NCBI GenBank assembly: GCA_946557105.1
Contig: CAMNSZ010000004.1
Span: 172,987 to 236,986 of the forward strand
DNA from: an uncultured Lachnospiraceae bacterium
Lineage (GTDB): Bacteria; Bacillota; Clostridia; Lachnospirales; Lachnospiraceae
Direction of reading: 5' to 3'
DNA: 64,000 nt
A model generated the notes under the pieces. The model worked only from the letters and a program-made list of their open reading frames with translations, made no database searches and was not told the origin of the DNA. Of this stretch, positions 1 to 8,724 are shown in pieces. The translations under genes and the position numbers were made by a program. Within the stretch, counting starts at the first letter, position 1. Each line of letters starts with the position of its first letter.

Positions 1-1
1 C

Positions 2-979
2 AACTTAAATTACGTTTTGATAGCTATTGTAAGCGGTGTGATGGCGTCCGACGGAGTCATTACGGTGGGTGACATTTCCAGCTTCCTTTTGTATTCCAGA
101 CAGTTTACCAGACCCTTTGTGGATATTGCCAATATCTATAATAATTTTCAGACGGCGGTGGCCGGCGCGGAGAGAATATTGGAAATTCTGGACGAGGAAA
201 CGGAGCCTGCAGACAGGCCGGACGCGCTGCCCTTAGAGAAGATAAAGGGGGAAGTGCGCTTTGACGGGGTATCCTTTGGGTATAGGAAGGACAGGATGAT
301 ACTGGACAATGTGAGTCTCGATATCAGGGCGGGCACCAGAGTGGCGGTGGTAGGGCCTACCGGTGCGGGCAAGACTACACTGATTAATTTGCTGACCCGT
401 TTTTATGATGTGAACAAGGGCAGGATTTTGCTGGATGGGCATGATCTGAGGGACTATCATATGAAGGATCTGCGGGATGCGTTTGGTGTGGTTTTGCAGG
501 ATACGGCGCTCTTTGGGGTGAGCATCAGGGAAAATATCAGCTATGGCAGGGAAAATATTGCTTTGGAGGATGTTGTGAAGGCCGCAAAGGCGGCGGGCGC
601 CGACAGCTTTATCCGCAAGCTGCCAAAGGGATACGACACTGTCCTGTCTCAGGGCGGGGCGGAGCTTAGTCAGGGGCAGAGGCAGCTCCTTACCATTGCC
701 CGTGCCGTTTTGTCCAACTCGCCCATTATGATACTGGACGAGGCGACCAGCTCTGTAGACACGGTGACGGAGCATCATATCAGAAGGGCAATATTAAAGC
801 TGACCGAAGGCAGGACCTCCTTTATCATAGCCCACAGGCTTTCGACTATCAGAGATTCCGATTTGATAATCTTAATCTGTGACGGTAGGATAGCGGAGAA
901 GGGCAGCCATGAGGAATTGATGAAGCAAAACGGGCAGTATGCGGAAATGTATCGGATACAGATGGGGATGAAGGGGTAG
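2..979 (+). CDS. ABC exporter, permease-ATPase fusion, C-terminal part (5' truncated by window edge)
   Basis: The reading frame is open from base 2, so the true start lies outside the window. The first ~45 residues are the end of an ABC exporter membrane domain, followed by a complete nucleotide-binding domain: Walker A GPTGAGKT, signature LSQGQRQL, Walker B IMILDEATSSVDT and the switch His in IIAHRLS. This half-transporter architecture (TMD-NBD) is that of MsbA/LmrA-type multidrug or lipid exporters, which act as homo- or heterodimers in the cytoplasmic membrane. The substrate cannot be told from the sequence. A partner gene, if any, would be upstream. Confidence 0.9.
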   Translation, partial: NLNYVLIAIVSGVMASDGVITVGDISSFLLYSRQFTRPFVDIANIYNNFQTAVAGAERILEILDEETEPADRPDALPLEKIKGEVRFDGVSFGYRKDRMILDNVSLDIRAGTRVAVVGPTGAGKTTLINLLTRFYDVNKGRILLDGHDLRDYHMKDLRDAFGVVLQDTALFGVSIRENISYGRENIALEDVVKAAKAAGADSFIRKLPKGYDTVLSQGGAELSQGQRQLLTIARAVLSNSPIMILDEATSSVDTVTEHHIRRAILKLTEGRTSFIIAHRLSTIRDSDLIILICDGRIAEKGSHEELMKQNGQYAEMYRIQMGMKG

Positions 980-1042
980 CCTCCGGTCGTAGCCATACGG
1001 AATGCCGCAGGTAAATCCATGGCGGCAGGGATATTTTAGCAC

Positions 1043-1071
1043 TTGACAAAAATCGTCTGCCGTGATAACAT
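1043..1071 (+). promoter_or_regulatory. sigma-A-type promoter
   Basis: A perfect -35 TTGACA (1043-1048) is followed after 17 bases by TAACAT (1066-1071). It sits downstream of the ABC exporter and about 475 bases before the next large gene, so transcription would begin near 1078 and run through a structured leader containing a mini-ORF and two terminator-like hairpins. Confidence 0.6.
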
Positions 1072-1107
1072 TGTCACAGGTTTCAAATAAAACATCAGGA
1101 GAAATTT

Positions 1108-1146
1108 ATGTTAAGCATTGTGGGAGAACAGAATATTGCCAACTAA
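1108..1146 (+). CDS. possible 12-residue leader peptide
   Basis: ATG to TAA encodes MLSIVGEQNIAN. It has a good ribosome binding site (AGGAG, 7 bases upstream) and lies just downstream of the promoter at 1043-1071. Its position in a leader ahead of two terminator-like hairpins and an ABC transporter operon suggests a regulatory leader peptide. There is no obvious run of one amino acid or arrest motif, so the role is only inferred. Confidence 0.3.
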   Translation: MLSIVGEQNIAN

Positions 1147-1389
1147 ATAGTTGCGGGCAGATCTTTTAGCGGTACGGTATTCAAGCGATATTGTACCGGG
1201 TGTTTTAAGTCTGCCTTTAGGCCGACGGGTAAGTCGGCGTATCTGCCTTACAAGGTGCTTCATAAATCTCAGTCTATATAAATTGCGTGATTTAATTCAT
1301 CACCGGTATATCGTTTATAAGTACGCAAGTTTTATAATGATGTATCGGCATTGCGGTTAAAGGTTTCCTATTATATTGAGCAGAGGATG

Positions 1390-1416
1390 GCATGACTGTA
1401 TGGTCATGCTGTTTTT
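1390..1416 (+). terminator. intrinsic terminator or attenuator 1
   Basis: GCATGAC (1390-1396) pairs with GTCATGC (1403-1409) around a 6-base loop and is followed by TGTTTTT. It would end the leader transcript begun at ~1078 before the ABC-2 operon. Confidence 0.6.
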
Positions 1417-1462
1417 ATGGAATAGAAAAAGGGAATTTGTTCTTTAAACGCAAATTTAAAGC

Positions 1463-1510
1463 GGCTATGGAGAAGTATGCCTTGGGGCAGGTTTCCATAG
1501 CCGTTTTTAT
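1463..1510 (+). terminator. intrinsic terminator or attenuator 2
   Basis: CGGCTATGGA (1463-1472) pairs perfectly with TCCATAGCCG (1495-1504), followed by a T run (1505-1509). It ends 37 bases before the ABC ATPase start. Two successive terminator-like hairpins after a promoter and mini-ORF, with no other gene between, look like an attenuation leader. The rest of 980-1546 holds only short hairpins (for example GCCGAC/GTCGGC near 1222-1239). Confidence 0.6.
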
Positions 1511-1546
1511 GTAAAGACGCGCCGTAGCGTGTAGACAGGAGAAAGC

Positions 1547-2596
1547 ATGAATATTATCGAGACAAAAAATTTAACAAAGACCTATCGCAGGTTTATAAAG
1601 CCCGAAGGGCTGAGGGGAAGTATAAAAAGCTTGTGGAACAGGGAATACGTGGAGAAAACCGCAATAAAGGATTTTGACTTTACTATGGAGGAAGGAGAGC
1701 TGATAGGGCTGATTGGACCCAACGGAGCCGGGAAAACCACTCTTACAAAAATGTTTACCGGTATCATTGCGCCCACGTCGGGTGAAATCAATGTGCTGGG
1801 ATATTACCCCAATGATTTGAGAAACCAGTTCAAAAAGCAGTATGCGGTGGTAATGGGACAGAAAAGCCAGTTGTTTTATGAGCTGACCGTAAATGATACA
1901 TTACGGTTGTTTAAGGAAATCTATGGACTGGAGGAAAGGCAGTTTCAGGCTTCCAAGGCATATTTTACGGAGCTTTTTGAGGTAAAGGATTTAATGGATG
2001 TGCAGGTGCGCACTTTATCCTTGGGAGAGAGGATGAAAATGGAGCTGATTGCCGCCCTGTTGCACAGCCCGAAGATTTTATTTTTGGATGAACCCACGAT
2101 AGGTCTGGATGCAATAGCCGCAGGTCAAATCAGGAGATTTTTGTCGGAGGTCAATCGAGACAGAAAAACCTCTATTATACTGACCTCGCATTATATGGAG
2201 GATATCAAGGCATTATGCAGCCGCTGTCTGGTGCTAAGTCATGGCAGTAAGCTGTATGACGGAGGAACGGGGGAGTTGTTTGAGAGATATCGGAGGAATA
2301 AAAAAATTACGGTGACTTTTTCAATACGAGCCGATGGGATAGAACTGCCTTCCTATGTTCAGATTTTAAAGAAAACGCCTGATAAGCTAATCCTTCAAGT
2401 GCCGAAGGAACGGGCGGGAGGAATACTTTCGGAATTAATGCACTATTCTCCCGTGGATGTAACCGTGGAGGAGGATGAAATAGGTGTTGTTGTAGAAAGA
2501 ATTTACAGAGAGGAACTTGAGGAGACGCAGGAGAAAAACCATGGAACGAAAGAGAAGAAGGCAATTTCTGATGCAGACGGAGGAGTGTGGGAATGA
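1547..2596 (+). CDS. ABC-2 type transporter ATP-binding protein
   Basis: A 349-residue cytoplasmic ATPase that powers export by the two membrane proteins encoded next. Visible motifs are Walker A GPNGAGKTT, signature LSLGERMKME, Walker B ILFLDEP and the H-loop in LTSHYMED. The order ATPase plus two dissimilar permeases matches the uncharacterised COG4586/COG4587/COG3694 transporters. About 110 residues beyond the nucleotide-binding domain form a regulatory tail. The ATG has AGGAG upstream. Its 3' end overlaps the next gene by an ATGA, implying translational coupling. Substrate unknown. A leader with two terminator-like hairpins precedes it. Confidence 0.88.
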   Translation: MNIIETKNLTKTYRRFIKPEGLRGSIKSLWNREYVEKTAIKDFDFTMEEGELIGLIGPNGAGKTTLTKMFTGIIAPTSGEINVLGYYPNDLRNQFKKQYAVVMGQKSQLFYELTVNDTLRLFKEIYGLEERQFQASKAYFTELFEVKDLMDVQVRTLSLGERMKMELIAALLHSPKILFLDEPTIGLDAIAAGQIRRFLSEVNRDRKTSIILTSHYMEDIKALCSRCLVLSHGSKLYDGGTGELFERYRRNKKITVTFSIRADGIELPSYVQILKKTPDKLILQVPKERAGGILSELMHYSPVDVTVEEDEIGVVVERIYREELEETQEKNHGTKEKKAISDADGGVWE

Positions 2597-3399
2597 AGAT
2601 GGGAATGAGTAAATACAGGGAAATTGCCCGCACATATTTGAAAATGCAGCTGGCATGGAGGGCGGATGTGGCGTTTAACATGGTGTTCACAGTATCGAAA
2701 ATAATTTTTGCTTATTTGCTTTGGGGGATGATTTTCCGGGAGAGGGAGATGGTTGCCGGTTTTACCCTTTACGGAATGCTGTCTTATTATATTGTCAGCT
2801 CTTTTTTGTCGCAGCTTGACATGTCGGCGGGAATCAGCGAGGAGATTTCAAGCAGAATAAGAAACGGAGCTTTTTCCAATTATATGGTGCTCCCTGTGAG
2901 TATAGAAGGATATTTTACGGCCATGGAGACGGGAGTCGCGCTGTTTTATCTGGGCTTTGATTTCGCGGCGGCTGCCGTGTGGGTCTTTGTCTTTCGCATT
3001 GAATTTGCGGTGACACATCATTTTTTTATAGTCATGTGCGCCATGATTATGGCGCTTATGGGATTGTTTTTTATGGTTCAGTTAAATTACTTTTTGGGAA
3101 TATTGACGCTAAAATACAAAGAAATCAGTACCTTCCTGATGATTAAAAACAATCTTATGCTGCTGGTGACGGGTGGAGTAGTTCCGCTGGCTCTTTTTCC
3201 CGAAGCTTTTATAAGTGTGATGAAGCTGCTGCCCTTTTATTATGTTACTTATCTGCCTGCCATGCTGTTTACGGGAGGCTGTGAGGAGGAAGCGGTTAGA
3301 GGTATTGTCGTACTGGCATTCTGGTGTCTTGTTATGCAGGCAGTCATCACGGTTATATGGAGACGATACAGAAAGAAATATGACGGGGTGGGAATATGA
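2593..3399 (+). CDS. ABC-2 type permease, first subunit
   Basis: A hydrophobic integral membrane protein of about six predicted helices, resembling the COG4587 permease family. The preferred start is the ATG at 2593, overlapping the TGA of the ATPase gene as ATGA; an upstream in-frame GTG at 2587 is less likely. It should form the channel together with the following permease, energised by the preceding ATPase. The gene ends in another ATGA overlap with the next gene, so all three are tightly coupled. Confidence 0.82.
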   Translation: MKMGMSKYREIARTYLKMQLAWRADVAFNMVFTVSKIIFAYLLWGMIFREREMVAGFTLYGMLSYYIVSSFLSQLDMSAGISEEISSRIRNGAFSNYMVLPVSIEGYFTAMETGVALFYLGFDFAAAAVWVFVFRIEFAVTHHFFIVMCAMIMALMGLFFMVQLNYFLGILTLKYKEISTFLMIKNNLMLLVTGGVVPLALFPEAFISVMKLLPFYYVTYLPAMLFTGGCEEEAVRGIVVLAFWCLVMQAVITVIWRRYRKKYDGVGI

Positions 3400-4199
3400 T
3401 GGGGAAAATAAAGAGATATATAAAAGTATTAAGAGAGCTGGTGCGGATTCGATTCCAGAATCTGATGATGTTCAGACTGGGCTTTTTTGGACCGTTCTTC
3501 GTGGACGGGAGCCTGTTTGCGGTACAGCTTGTGGTTTTTGACGCCGTGTACTCCAATGTGGACAGGATAGGCAGCTGGGGAAGGGGGGAGATGATATTGT
3601 TTATAGGAACCTTTTCTTTCATCAATGCAGTGAATATGGTGATTTACTTCTTTGGAGTCAATGATATTCCGGCGAAGATAAAAAGCGGGCAGATGGATCT
3701 TTATCTGACAAAGCCCATAAGTCCTTTGTTTTATATTACCCTTGAGAGGATAAATCCGGGTTCGGTTCCGCTGGTGCTTATGAGCATATGCATTATTGTT
3801 TATGGAGCCAAGGATCTGGGCATCGCAATAAGTGGGGGGAAGCTTGCAGGCTATCTTATCTGGCTGGTTTTTATGATTGTATTGTACTATGAGATGGAGA
3901 TTATTATTCGTTCCGTGCCCTTTTATCTGGTGTCCAATGCCAAGCTGGAGCAGCTGGAGGAGGCGGGGATAGATTTGTGCATGAAGCTGCCGGGAATTGC
4001 ATTTTACGGAATTTATAAGCTAATATTTTATTGTATTCTGCCCTATGGTATTATGGCGACGCTGCCCGTTCAAACGCTGCTGGGGGAGATGAGTCTGTGC
4101 AAGGCTGTCCACGGCTTGGCCATATTTATGATTTTCACCGGAATTACAATGTTTATTTGGAAAAAGGGAGTAAGACATTACAACAGCGCAAGCTCTTAG
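3396..4199 (+). CDS. ABC-2 type permease, second subunit
   Basis: A 267-residue hydrophobic protein with about six predicted membrane helices, resembling COG3694 permeases that pair with COG4587 partners. It starts at the ATG overlapping the previous stop codon and is the last gene of the three-gene transporter operon. An Asp/Lys-rich loop (DIPAKIKSGQMDLYLTKPIS) after the second helix is typical of this family. Substrate unknown. The 217 bases after it hold two loosely similar GTCCTAA..A..CGCTGTTTT stretches but no clear terminator. Confidence 0.82.
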   Translation: MMGKIKRYIKVLRELVRIRFQNLMMFRLGFFGPFFVDGSLFAVQLVVFDAVYSNVDRIGSWGRGEMILFIGTFSFINAVNMVIYFFGVNDIPAKIKSGQMDLYLTKPISPLFYITLERINPGSVPLVLMSICIIVYGAKDLGIAISGGKLAGYLIWLVFMIVLYYEMEIIIRSVPFYLVSNAKLEQLEEAGIDLCMKLPGIAFYGIYKLIFYCILPYGIMATLPVQTLLGEMSLCKAVHGLAIFMIFTGITMFIWKKGVRHYNSASS

Positions 4200-4416
4200 C
4201 GTGCTGTCTTATGGATTTTAGGAAAAATTGCAAGATATTTTTTGGCTAACAGTAAGGTATGTCCTAATATCAGTGAGAATGGCGCTGTTTTAAGGGGCAG
4301 GTATATGATATGTCGCTGTTTTGTCCTAACATAAATGATAATATGAGCGGAAGGCGGCGCAGGATTTGCGTTTCTTAGCGCAGAGCGCTTTGAAAAGAAG
4401 GAAAGGTTGAATAGAA

Positions 4417-6384
4417 ATGTATAACGAGGAAAAGGTTTTAGAGTTTGATAAAATAAAAGAGATGTGGGCGGAATATGCGTTTACGGAAGCTGCAAAGAAG
4501 CAGATATTTGAAATGCAGCCCTTTCTTTTGGAGACGGAGCTTTTCTTGGCCTTGCGTCAGACTACGGAGGGCAGGACGATGATAGAAAGGTGCGGGAATC
4601 CCCCCATAGCGGCGCCTAACGGTATATTGGAGCTTTTGGATATTGCAGGAAGGGGAGACTGTCTTACGGCGGCGCAGCTTATGGAAATTGAGAATGCGCT
4701 GGTGGCGGTCAGGCGGTTTCGGGATTATCTGAACAAGGGAAAGCAGTATGAAATTTCTCTTGCCTATTATGAGGAGAATTTGCAGCCCATAGAGGAACTT
4801 AGAAGCACAATCAATACACAGATAATAAACGGGTATGTGTCCGATTATGCAACTAAGCTGTTGAAATCTCTGAGAAACGATATTGTCTATGCGGAGGAGA
4901 AAATGCGGGAGAAGGCGGACGGGGTAATCCGGGCAAACAAGGAGTATATGTCGGACAGCTTCAGTACCGTGCGAAACGGTCATGTGTGCATTCCGGTTAA
5001 GAAGGAATATAAGTTTAAGATTGAAGGAAGCGTGATGGACAAATCATCCACGGGAAATACGCTTTTCGTGGAGCCTGCCGTCTCTGCAAGATATTACGAA
5101 GAGCTGCAGGAGCTTAAGCTTGAAGAAGAAAACGAGGTGCGCCGCATCTTGTATGAGCTGACGGCGGCGGTGGCAGAGAATGAGGAAGTACTCAGGAAAA
5201 ATATCCGGACAATAGAGAAGCTTGATTTCATTTTCTCAAAGGGAAAGCTCAGCTTTTCCTATAGCGGCGTGGAGCCGGAGATTACACAGGACAGGAAAAT
5301 ATGTCTGACGGCTGCGAGGCATCCCCTTCTGAATAAAAATACTTGTGTGCCGCTGCAATTTTCTATTGGAAACGGAACAAACGGTATTGTTATCACGGGG
5401 CCCAACACCGGAGGAAAGACGGTAGCGGTCAAAACAGTGGCGTTGTGCTGTATGATGGCGCAGTGTGGGCTTCATGTACCGTGCGAGGAAGCCTTGCTTT
5501 GCATGAACAGCAATTTCCTTTGTGATATCGGCGACGGACAGAATCTGTCGGAAAATCTGTCTACATTTTCCGCTCATATCACCAATGTGCTGGAGATTTT
5601 AAAACGGGTGAATGAGGAAAGTCTCGTGGTGATGGATGAGCTGGGCTCGGGAACGGATCCCTTGGAGGGCATGGGCATTGCGGTGGCCATTCTGGAGGAG
5701 CTTAAGAAAAGCGGAGCGCTTTTTTTAGTGACGACGCACTATCCCGAGGTGAAGGTGTACGCGGAGAGTAAGGAGGGCATTGTAAATGCCAGAATGACCT
5801 TTGACAGGGAAAATTTAAAGCCTCTTTATCAGCTTGTGATAGGGGAGGCAGGCGAAAGTTGCGCCTTCTACATTGCAAAAAGGCTGGGTATGCCTTCGAG
5901 AATGCTAAGGCGCGCGGCTCTTGCCGCCTATGGTGAAAACGGATTGGGAGAAGCGGAGAGAGAAAACCTGCAGTGTCTTGACGTCTGCGATGTTTCGGAA
6001 GAGATAATGAGAGAGGAAAGAGAAAGTTTTACGGACCTTACGCCCATAGAGCGGAGGCAGGGGCCTCGCATTATCAGAAAAAAGGAGATAAAGAGTAGAA
6101 AGGAAATCGGTTTTCACAGAGGTGACAGCGTTATGGTCTATCCCGACAAGAAAATCGGCATTATATGCCGGGAGGCAAATGAGAAGGGAGTTTTGCAGGT
6201 ACAGCTTCCGGGTAAGAAAATCTGGATGAACCACAAGAGAGTAAAGCTTTTGGTGGCGGCAAAGGAATTGTATCCGGAGGACTATGACTTTTCCATTATT
6301 TTTGATACGGTGGAAAACAGGAAGCTGCGCCATCAGATGGAAAGAAGGTATGTGGAGGGGGCGAAGATTATTTCCGAGGAGTGA
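4417..6384 (+). CDS. MutS2-like DNA-binding ATPase lacking a Smr domain
   Basis: A 655-residue MutS-family protein with a MutS2-like N-terminal core and coiled-coil lever region, then the ATPase: Walker A GPNTGGKT near residue 328 and Walker B with signature DELGSGTDPLEG. MutS2 proteins act on recombination intermediates or collided ribosomes rather than in mismatch repair. MutS2 is usually about 780-790 residues and ends in a Smr nuclease domain; here the C-terminus is a basic region ending EGAKIISEE with no Smr motif. This shorter form is seen in Clostridia annotated simply as MutS-family. Start ATG follows AAGGAAAGG. Confidence 0.85.
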   Translation: MYNEEKVLEFDKIKEMWAEYAFTEAAKKQIFEMQPFLLETELFLALRQTTEGRTMIERCGNPPIAAPNGILELLDIAGRGDCLTAAQLMEIENALVAVRRFRDYLNKGKQYEISLAYYEENLQPIEELRSTINTQIINGYVSDYATKLLKSLRNDIVYAEEKMREKADGVIRANKEYMSDSFSTVRNGHVCIPVKKEYKFKIEGSVMDKSSTGNTLFVEPAVSARYYEELQELKLEEENEVRRILYELTAAVAENEEVLRKNIRTIEKLDFIFSKGKLSFSYSGVEPEITQDRKICLTAARHPLLNKNTCVPLQFSIGNGTNGIVITGPNTGGKTVAVKTVALCCMMAQCGLHVPCEEALLCMNSNFLCDIGDGQNLSENLSTFSAHITNVLEILKRVNEESLVVMDELGSGTDPLEGMGIAVAILEELKKSGALFLVTTHYPEVKVYAESKEGIVNARMTFDRENLKPLYQLVIGEAGESCAFYIAKRLGMPSRMLRRAALAAYGENGLGEAERENLQCLDVCDVSEEIMREERESFTDLTPIERRQGPRIIRKKEIKSRKEIGFHRGDSVMVYPDKKIGIICREANEKGVLQVQLPGKKIWMNHKRVKLLVAAKELYPEDYDFSIIFDTVENRKLRHQMERRYVEGAKIISEE

Positions 6385-6564
6385 CGCTGGGCAGTGAAGA
6401 CATTATCAGCACGCATTTTTCCATATGGGGGCAACATTATGCCATTCCCAGAAGCCGTCTGTTCCTATATGATAGAGATGTGGCATATTTTCACTTAATA
6501 TCTATTATAGGAAACAAAAAGGCAAACCGCTAAGGCGGCCGAAAGTTTTCGGAACGGAGGCAAA

Positions 6565-7728
6565 ATGAAGGATACAACGATAGGCATGAAGCCGGCGCTG
6601 GGCTGGAATTCATGGAACACTTTTACATGGGATATTAATGAAGCCCTGATTAAGGAGACGGCTGACAGTCTGGTAGAGAACGGATACAAGGATGCAGGGT
6701 ATGAGTATCTTGTGATTGACGATTGTTGGAGCTTAAAGGAGAGAGACGCTCAGGGAAACCTTGTTGCAGACCCTAAGAAATTTCCCAACGGAATGAAGGC
6801 GGTTGCGGACTATGTTCATAGTAAGGGTCTGAAATTCGGCATGTATTCCTGTGCGGGAACCCATACCTGCGCGGGTTTCCCCGGCAGCTTTGAGCATGAA
6901 TTTCAGGATGCGAAGCAGTTCGCGGCTTGGGATGTGGACTATCTGAAATACGATTATTGCTTTAAGCCCCGCTATATGTCGGGAGAGCTGTTGTATAAGC
7001 GCATGAGCCTTGCCCTCAGAAACTGCGGCAGGGATATTCTCTTTTCCGCCTGCAACTGGGGGGAGGACAATGTACATCAGTGGATTCGTGAGTCGGGGGC
7101 GCATTCCTATCGTTCCACACCGGACATTCAGGATAATTGGGAGTCTATTTGTAAAATTGCCGTTTCACAGCTCGACAAGGTTCCCTTTACGGGCAATTAC
7201 TGCCATAATGACATGGATATGCTCGTGGTGGGGATGTACGGCGGGAGCAACAGCGATTTTATAGGCAGTAAAATCGGCGGCTGTACGGACAGCCAGTACA
7301 AAACCCATTTTGCCCTCTGGTGTATGATGGGCTCTCCTCTTATGATTGGCTGCGATATCCGCTCGGCAAATCAGGCCACGAAGGATATTTTACAGAATAA
7401 GGATATGATAGCCATCAATCAGGACAAGGAGGCGAGAGGCGCTTACCGCATTAAGGTGGAGCCCCAATGGTTCAATGAAAACGAGGCGTTTGTGCTGGTG
7501 AAGGCTTTGGAGAACGGCGACCTTGCCGTCGGTTTATTTAATTTAAGCGACGCGCCCAGAGAGCTGACGGTACAGTTTTGGGATATGGGAATTCCCAGCG
7601 CCGCAGGAGCCGCATTATCCCTGTACGATTGCTGGGAACATAAGGAGCTTGGAGTGTTTAAGGAAAGGTATGCCGTTACGGTGCCGGCAAACGACTGTGT
7701 AGTGGTGCGTGCGAAGCTGGTGTGCTAA
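6565..7728 (+). CDS. GH27 alpha-galactosidase
   Basis: A 387-residue glycoside hydrolase family 27 enzyme releasing terminal alpha-galactose from oligosaccharides. N-terminal signature LGWNSWNTF, second strand YLVIDDCW, nucleophile Asp130 in YLKYDYC and the acid/base Asp187 in RSTPDIQDNW match the GH27 pattern. The (beta/alpha)8 barrel is followed by a short C-terminal beta domain of ~80 residues. There is no signal peptide, so it is probably intracellular and acts on imported sugars. RBS CGGAGG precedes the ATG. A small Cys-rich ORF follows at 3 bases. Confidence 0.93.
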   Translation: MKDTTIGMKPALGWNSWNTFTWDINEALIKETADSLVENGYKDAGYEYLVIDDCWSLKERDAQGNLVADPKKFPNGMKAVADYVHSKGLKFGMYSCAGTHTCAGFPGSFEHEFQDAKQFAAWDVDYLKYDYCFKPRYMSGELLYKRMSLALRNCGRDILFSACNWGEDNVHQWIRESGAHSYRSTPDIQDNWESICKIAVSQLDKVPFTGNYCHNDMDMLVVGMYGGSNSDFIGSKIGGCTDSQYKTHFALWCMMGSPLMIGCDIRSANQATKDILQNKDMIAINQDKEARGAYRIKVEPQWFNENEAFVLVKALENGDLAVGLFNLSDAPRELTVQFWDMGIPSAAGAALSLYDCWEHKELGVFKERYAVTVPANDCVVVRAKLVC

Positions 7729-7730
7729 TT

Positions 7731-7937
7731 ATGGAAGGATTGCACAGTTCATGTATGCAGTGCGCATCTCGCCTTACCTCGGATGAGAAGGCGATTTATA
7801 TGAAGCTGGTGAGCCGCACTGCTTCAAGGTTTTTATGTCTGGATTGCCTCAGCGAGAAGCTGGGCTGTACCAGACAGGCGCTGGAGGAACGAATCAGGTA
7901 CTATAGAGAGAGCGGCAACTGCGTGCTTTTTCGGTAG
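7731..7937 (+). CDS. small Cys-rich, probably zinc-binding protein
   Basis: A 68-residue protein with CMQC near the N-terminus and CLDC about 25 residues later, spaced like a zinc ribbon, followed by a helical basic tail (RQALEERIRYYRESGN). The ATG at 7731 is three bases after the alpha-galactosidase stop; a GTG at 7722 would overlap it. AAGGA is not well placed upstream, so coupled re-initiation is likely. Function unknown; it could be a small regulator. Confidence 0.6.
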   Translation: MEGLHSSCMQCASRLTSDEKAIYMKLVSRTASRFLCLDCLSEKLGCTRQALEERIRYYRESGNCVLFR

Positions 7938-7968
7938 CCTATGAAAATTGCTTTCTGCCGTTTTTTTT
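7932..7968 (+). terminator. possible intrinsic terminator between convergent genes
   Basis: CGGTAG (7932-7937) can pair with CTGCCG (7955-7960) with one G-T pair, followed by eight T residues. It overlaps the ends of the two convergent genes that meet here. Confidence 0.4.
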
Positions 7969-8724
7969 CAGGCTGATGAAAAGTAAAAGACCGGAAAGCG
8001 CTCCCGTAAACAGAAAAGCCTGAAGCAGAGGCATGAAGTTATAGTCCTTTCCTATCCAAACGTCTGCAAAGTCCTTTGTGATATAGGTGGTGGGCAACAG
8101 CCTCGAGACCATTTGTACGGGGGAGGGAAGCATTTCATAATTTACTCCCATCATACCGCTTACAATCATAACACCAAAATACAGAATCATGGAAATGCAA
8201 TAGGTGACGCCGAACTTTTGGAAAAAGGAGGCAATGGAATGCGCCAACAAAAAGGAAATAACGCCAAGAACCAAAATGCAAAGGGCATAGTACAAAAAAC
8301 CGGACAGGACGGGAGGGTTAATTTCCAATACCAGAAACCCTACTGCAAAATATAGGACAAATGCCATCAGTAAAAAGATACCTTCGGAAATAATACGGTT
8401 TATAATAGTCGCAATAGGGGGAATTCCAAAAAGAGACATTCTTTGAGGAATTCCCTTTTCCAGTTCTTGTGAATAGGTTGCGGAGTAACCCATTAAAATA
8501 GTTGCAAGAGGAATCATAGTGCCTATGCCCAGATACATACCTGTAACAGCTGCGTTTAAGGCGGAACTGTCGGGTATTTCAGACCGCATGACAATGGCTA
8601 TGATTACAGACATTAAAACGGGCATTCCGACGCCAAAAATATGAATATAGGGATTCCCTGTAATTGTGCGGAATTCAAATAGTATCATAGCGGGTGAAAG
8701 TCTTGTCTTTTTATGAGTTTTCAT
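7939..8724 (-). CDS. ABC-2 type membrane permease
   Basis: A roughly 261-residue hydrophobic protein with six predicted membrane helices, of the ABC-2 export type. The start chosen is the ATG at 8724 (MKTHKKTRLS), preceded by AAGGAG and overlapping the end of the ATPase gene by 14 bases; an upstream in-frame ATG at 8784 lies deep inside the ATPase gene. It partners the ATPase transcribed just before it. With the neighbouring two-component system this resembles antimicrobial-peptide-responsive export modules, but the substrate is not evident. Confidence 0.78.
   Translation of the reverse strand: MKTHKKTRLSPAMILFEFRTITGNPYIHIFGVGMPVLMSVIIAIVMRSEIPDSSALNAAVTGMYLGIGTMIPLATILMGYSATYSQELEKGIPQRMSLFGIPPIATIINRIISEGIFLLMAFVLYFAVGFLVLEINPPVLSGFLYYALCILVLGVISFLLAHSIASFFQKFGVTYCISMILYFGVMIVSGMMGVNYEMLPSPVQMVSRLLPTTYITKDFADVWIGKDYNFMPLLQAFLFTGALSGLLLFISLKKNGRKQFS

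Noticed and set aside
1151..1360. 69-codon ORF starting TTG
   Set aside because: No ribosome binding site, no recognised protein; it lies across hairpins of a probable leader RNA.
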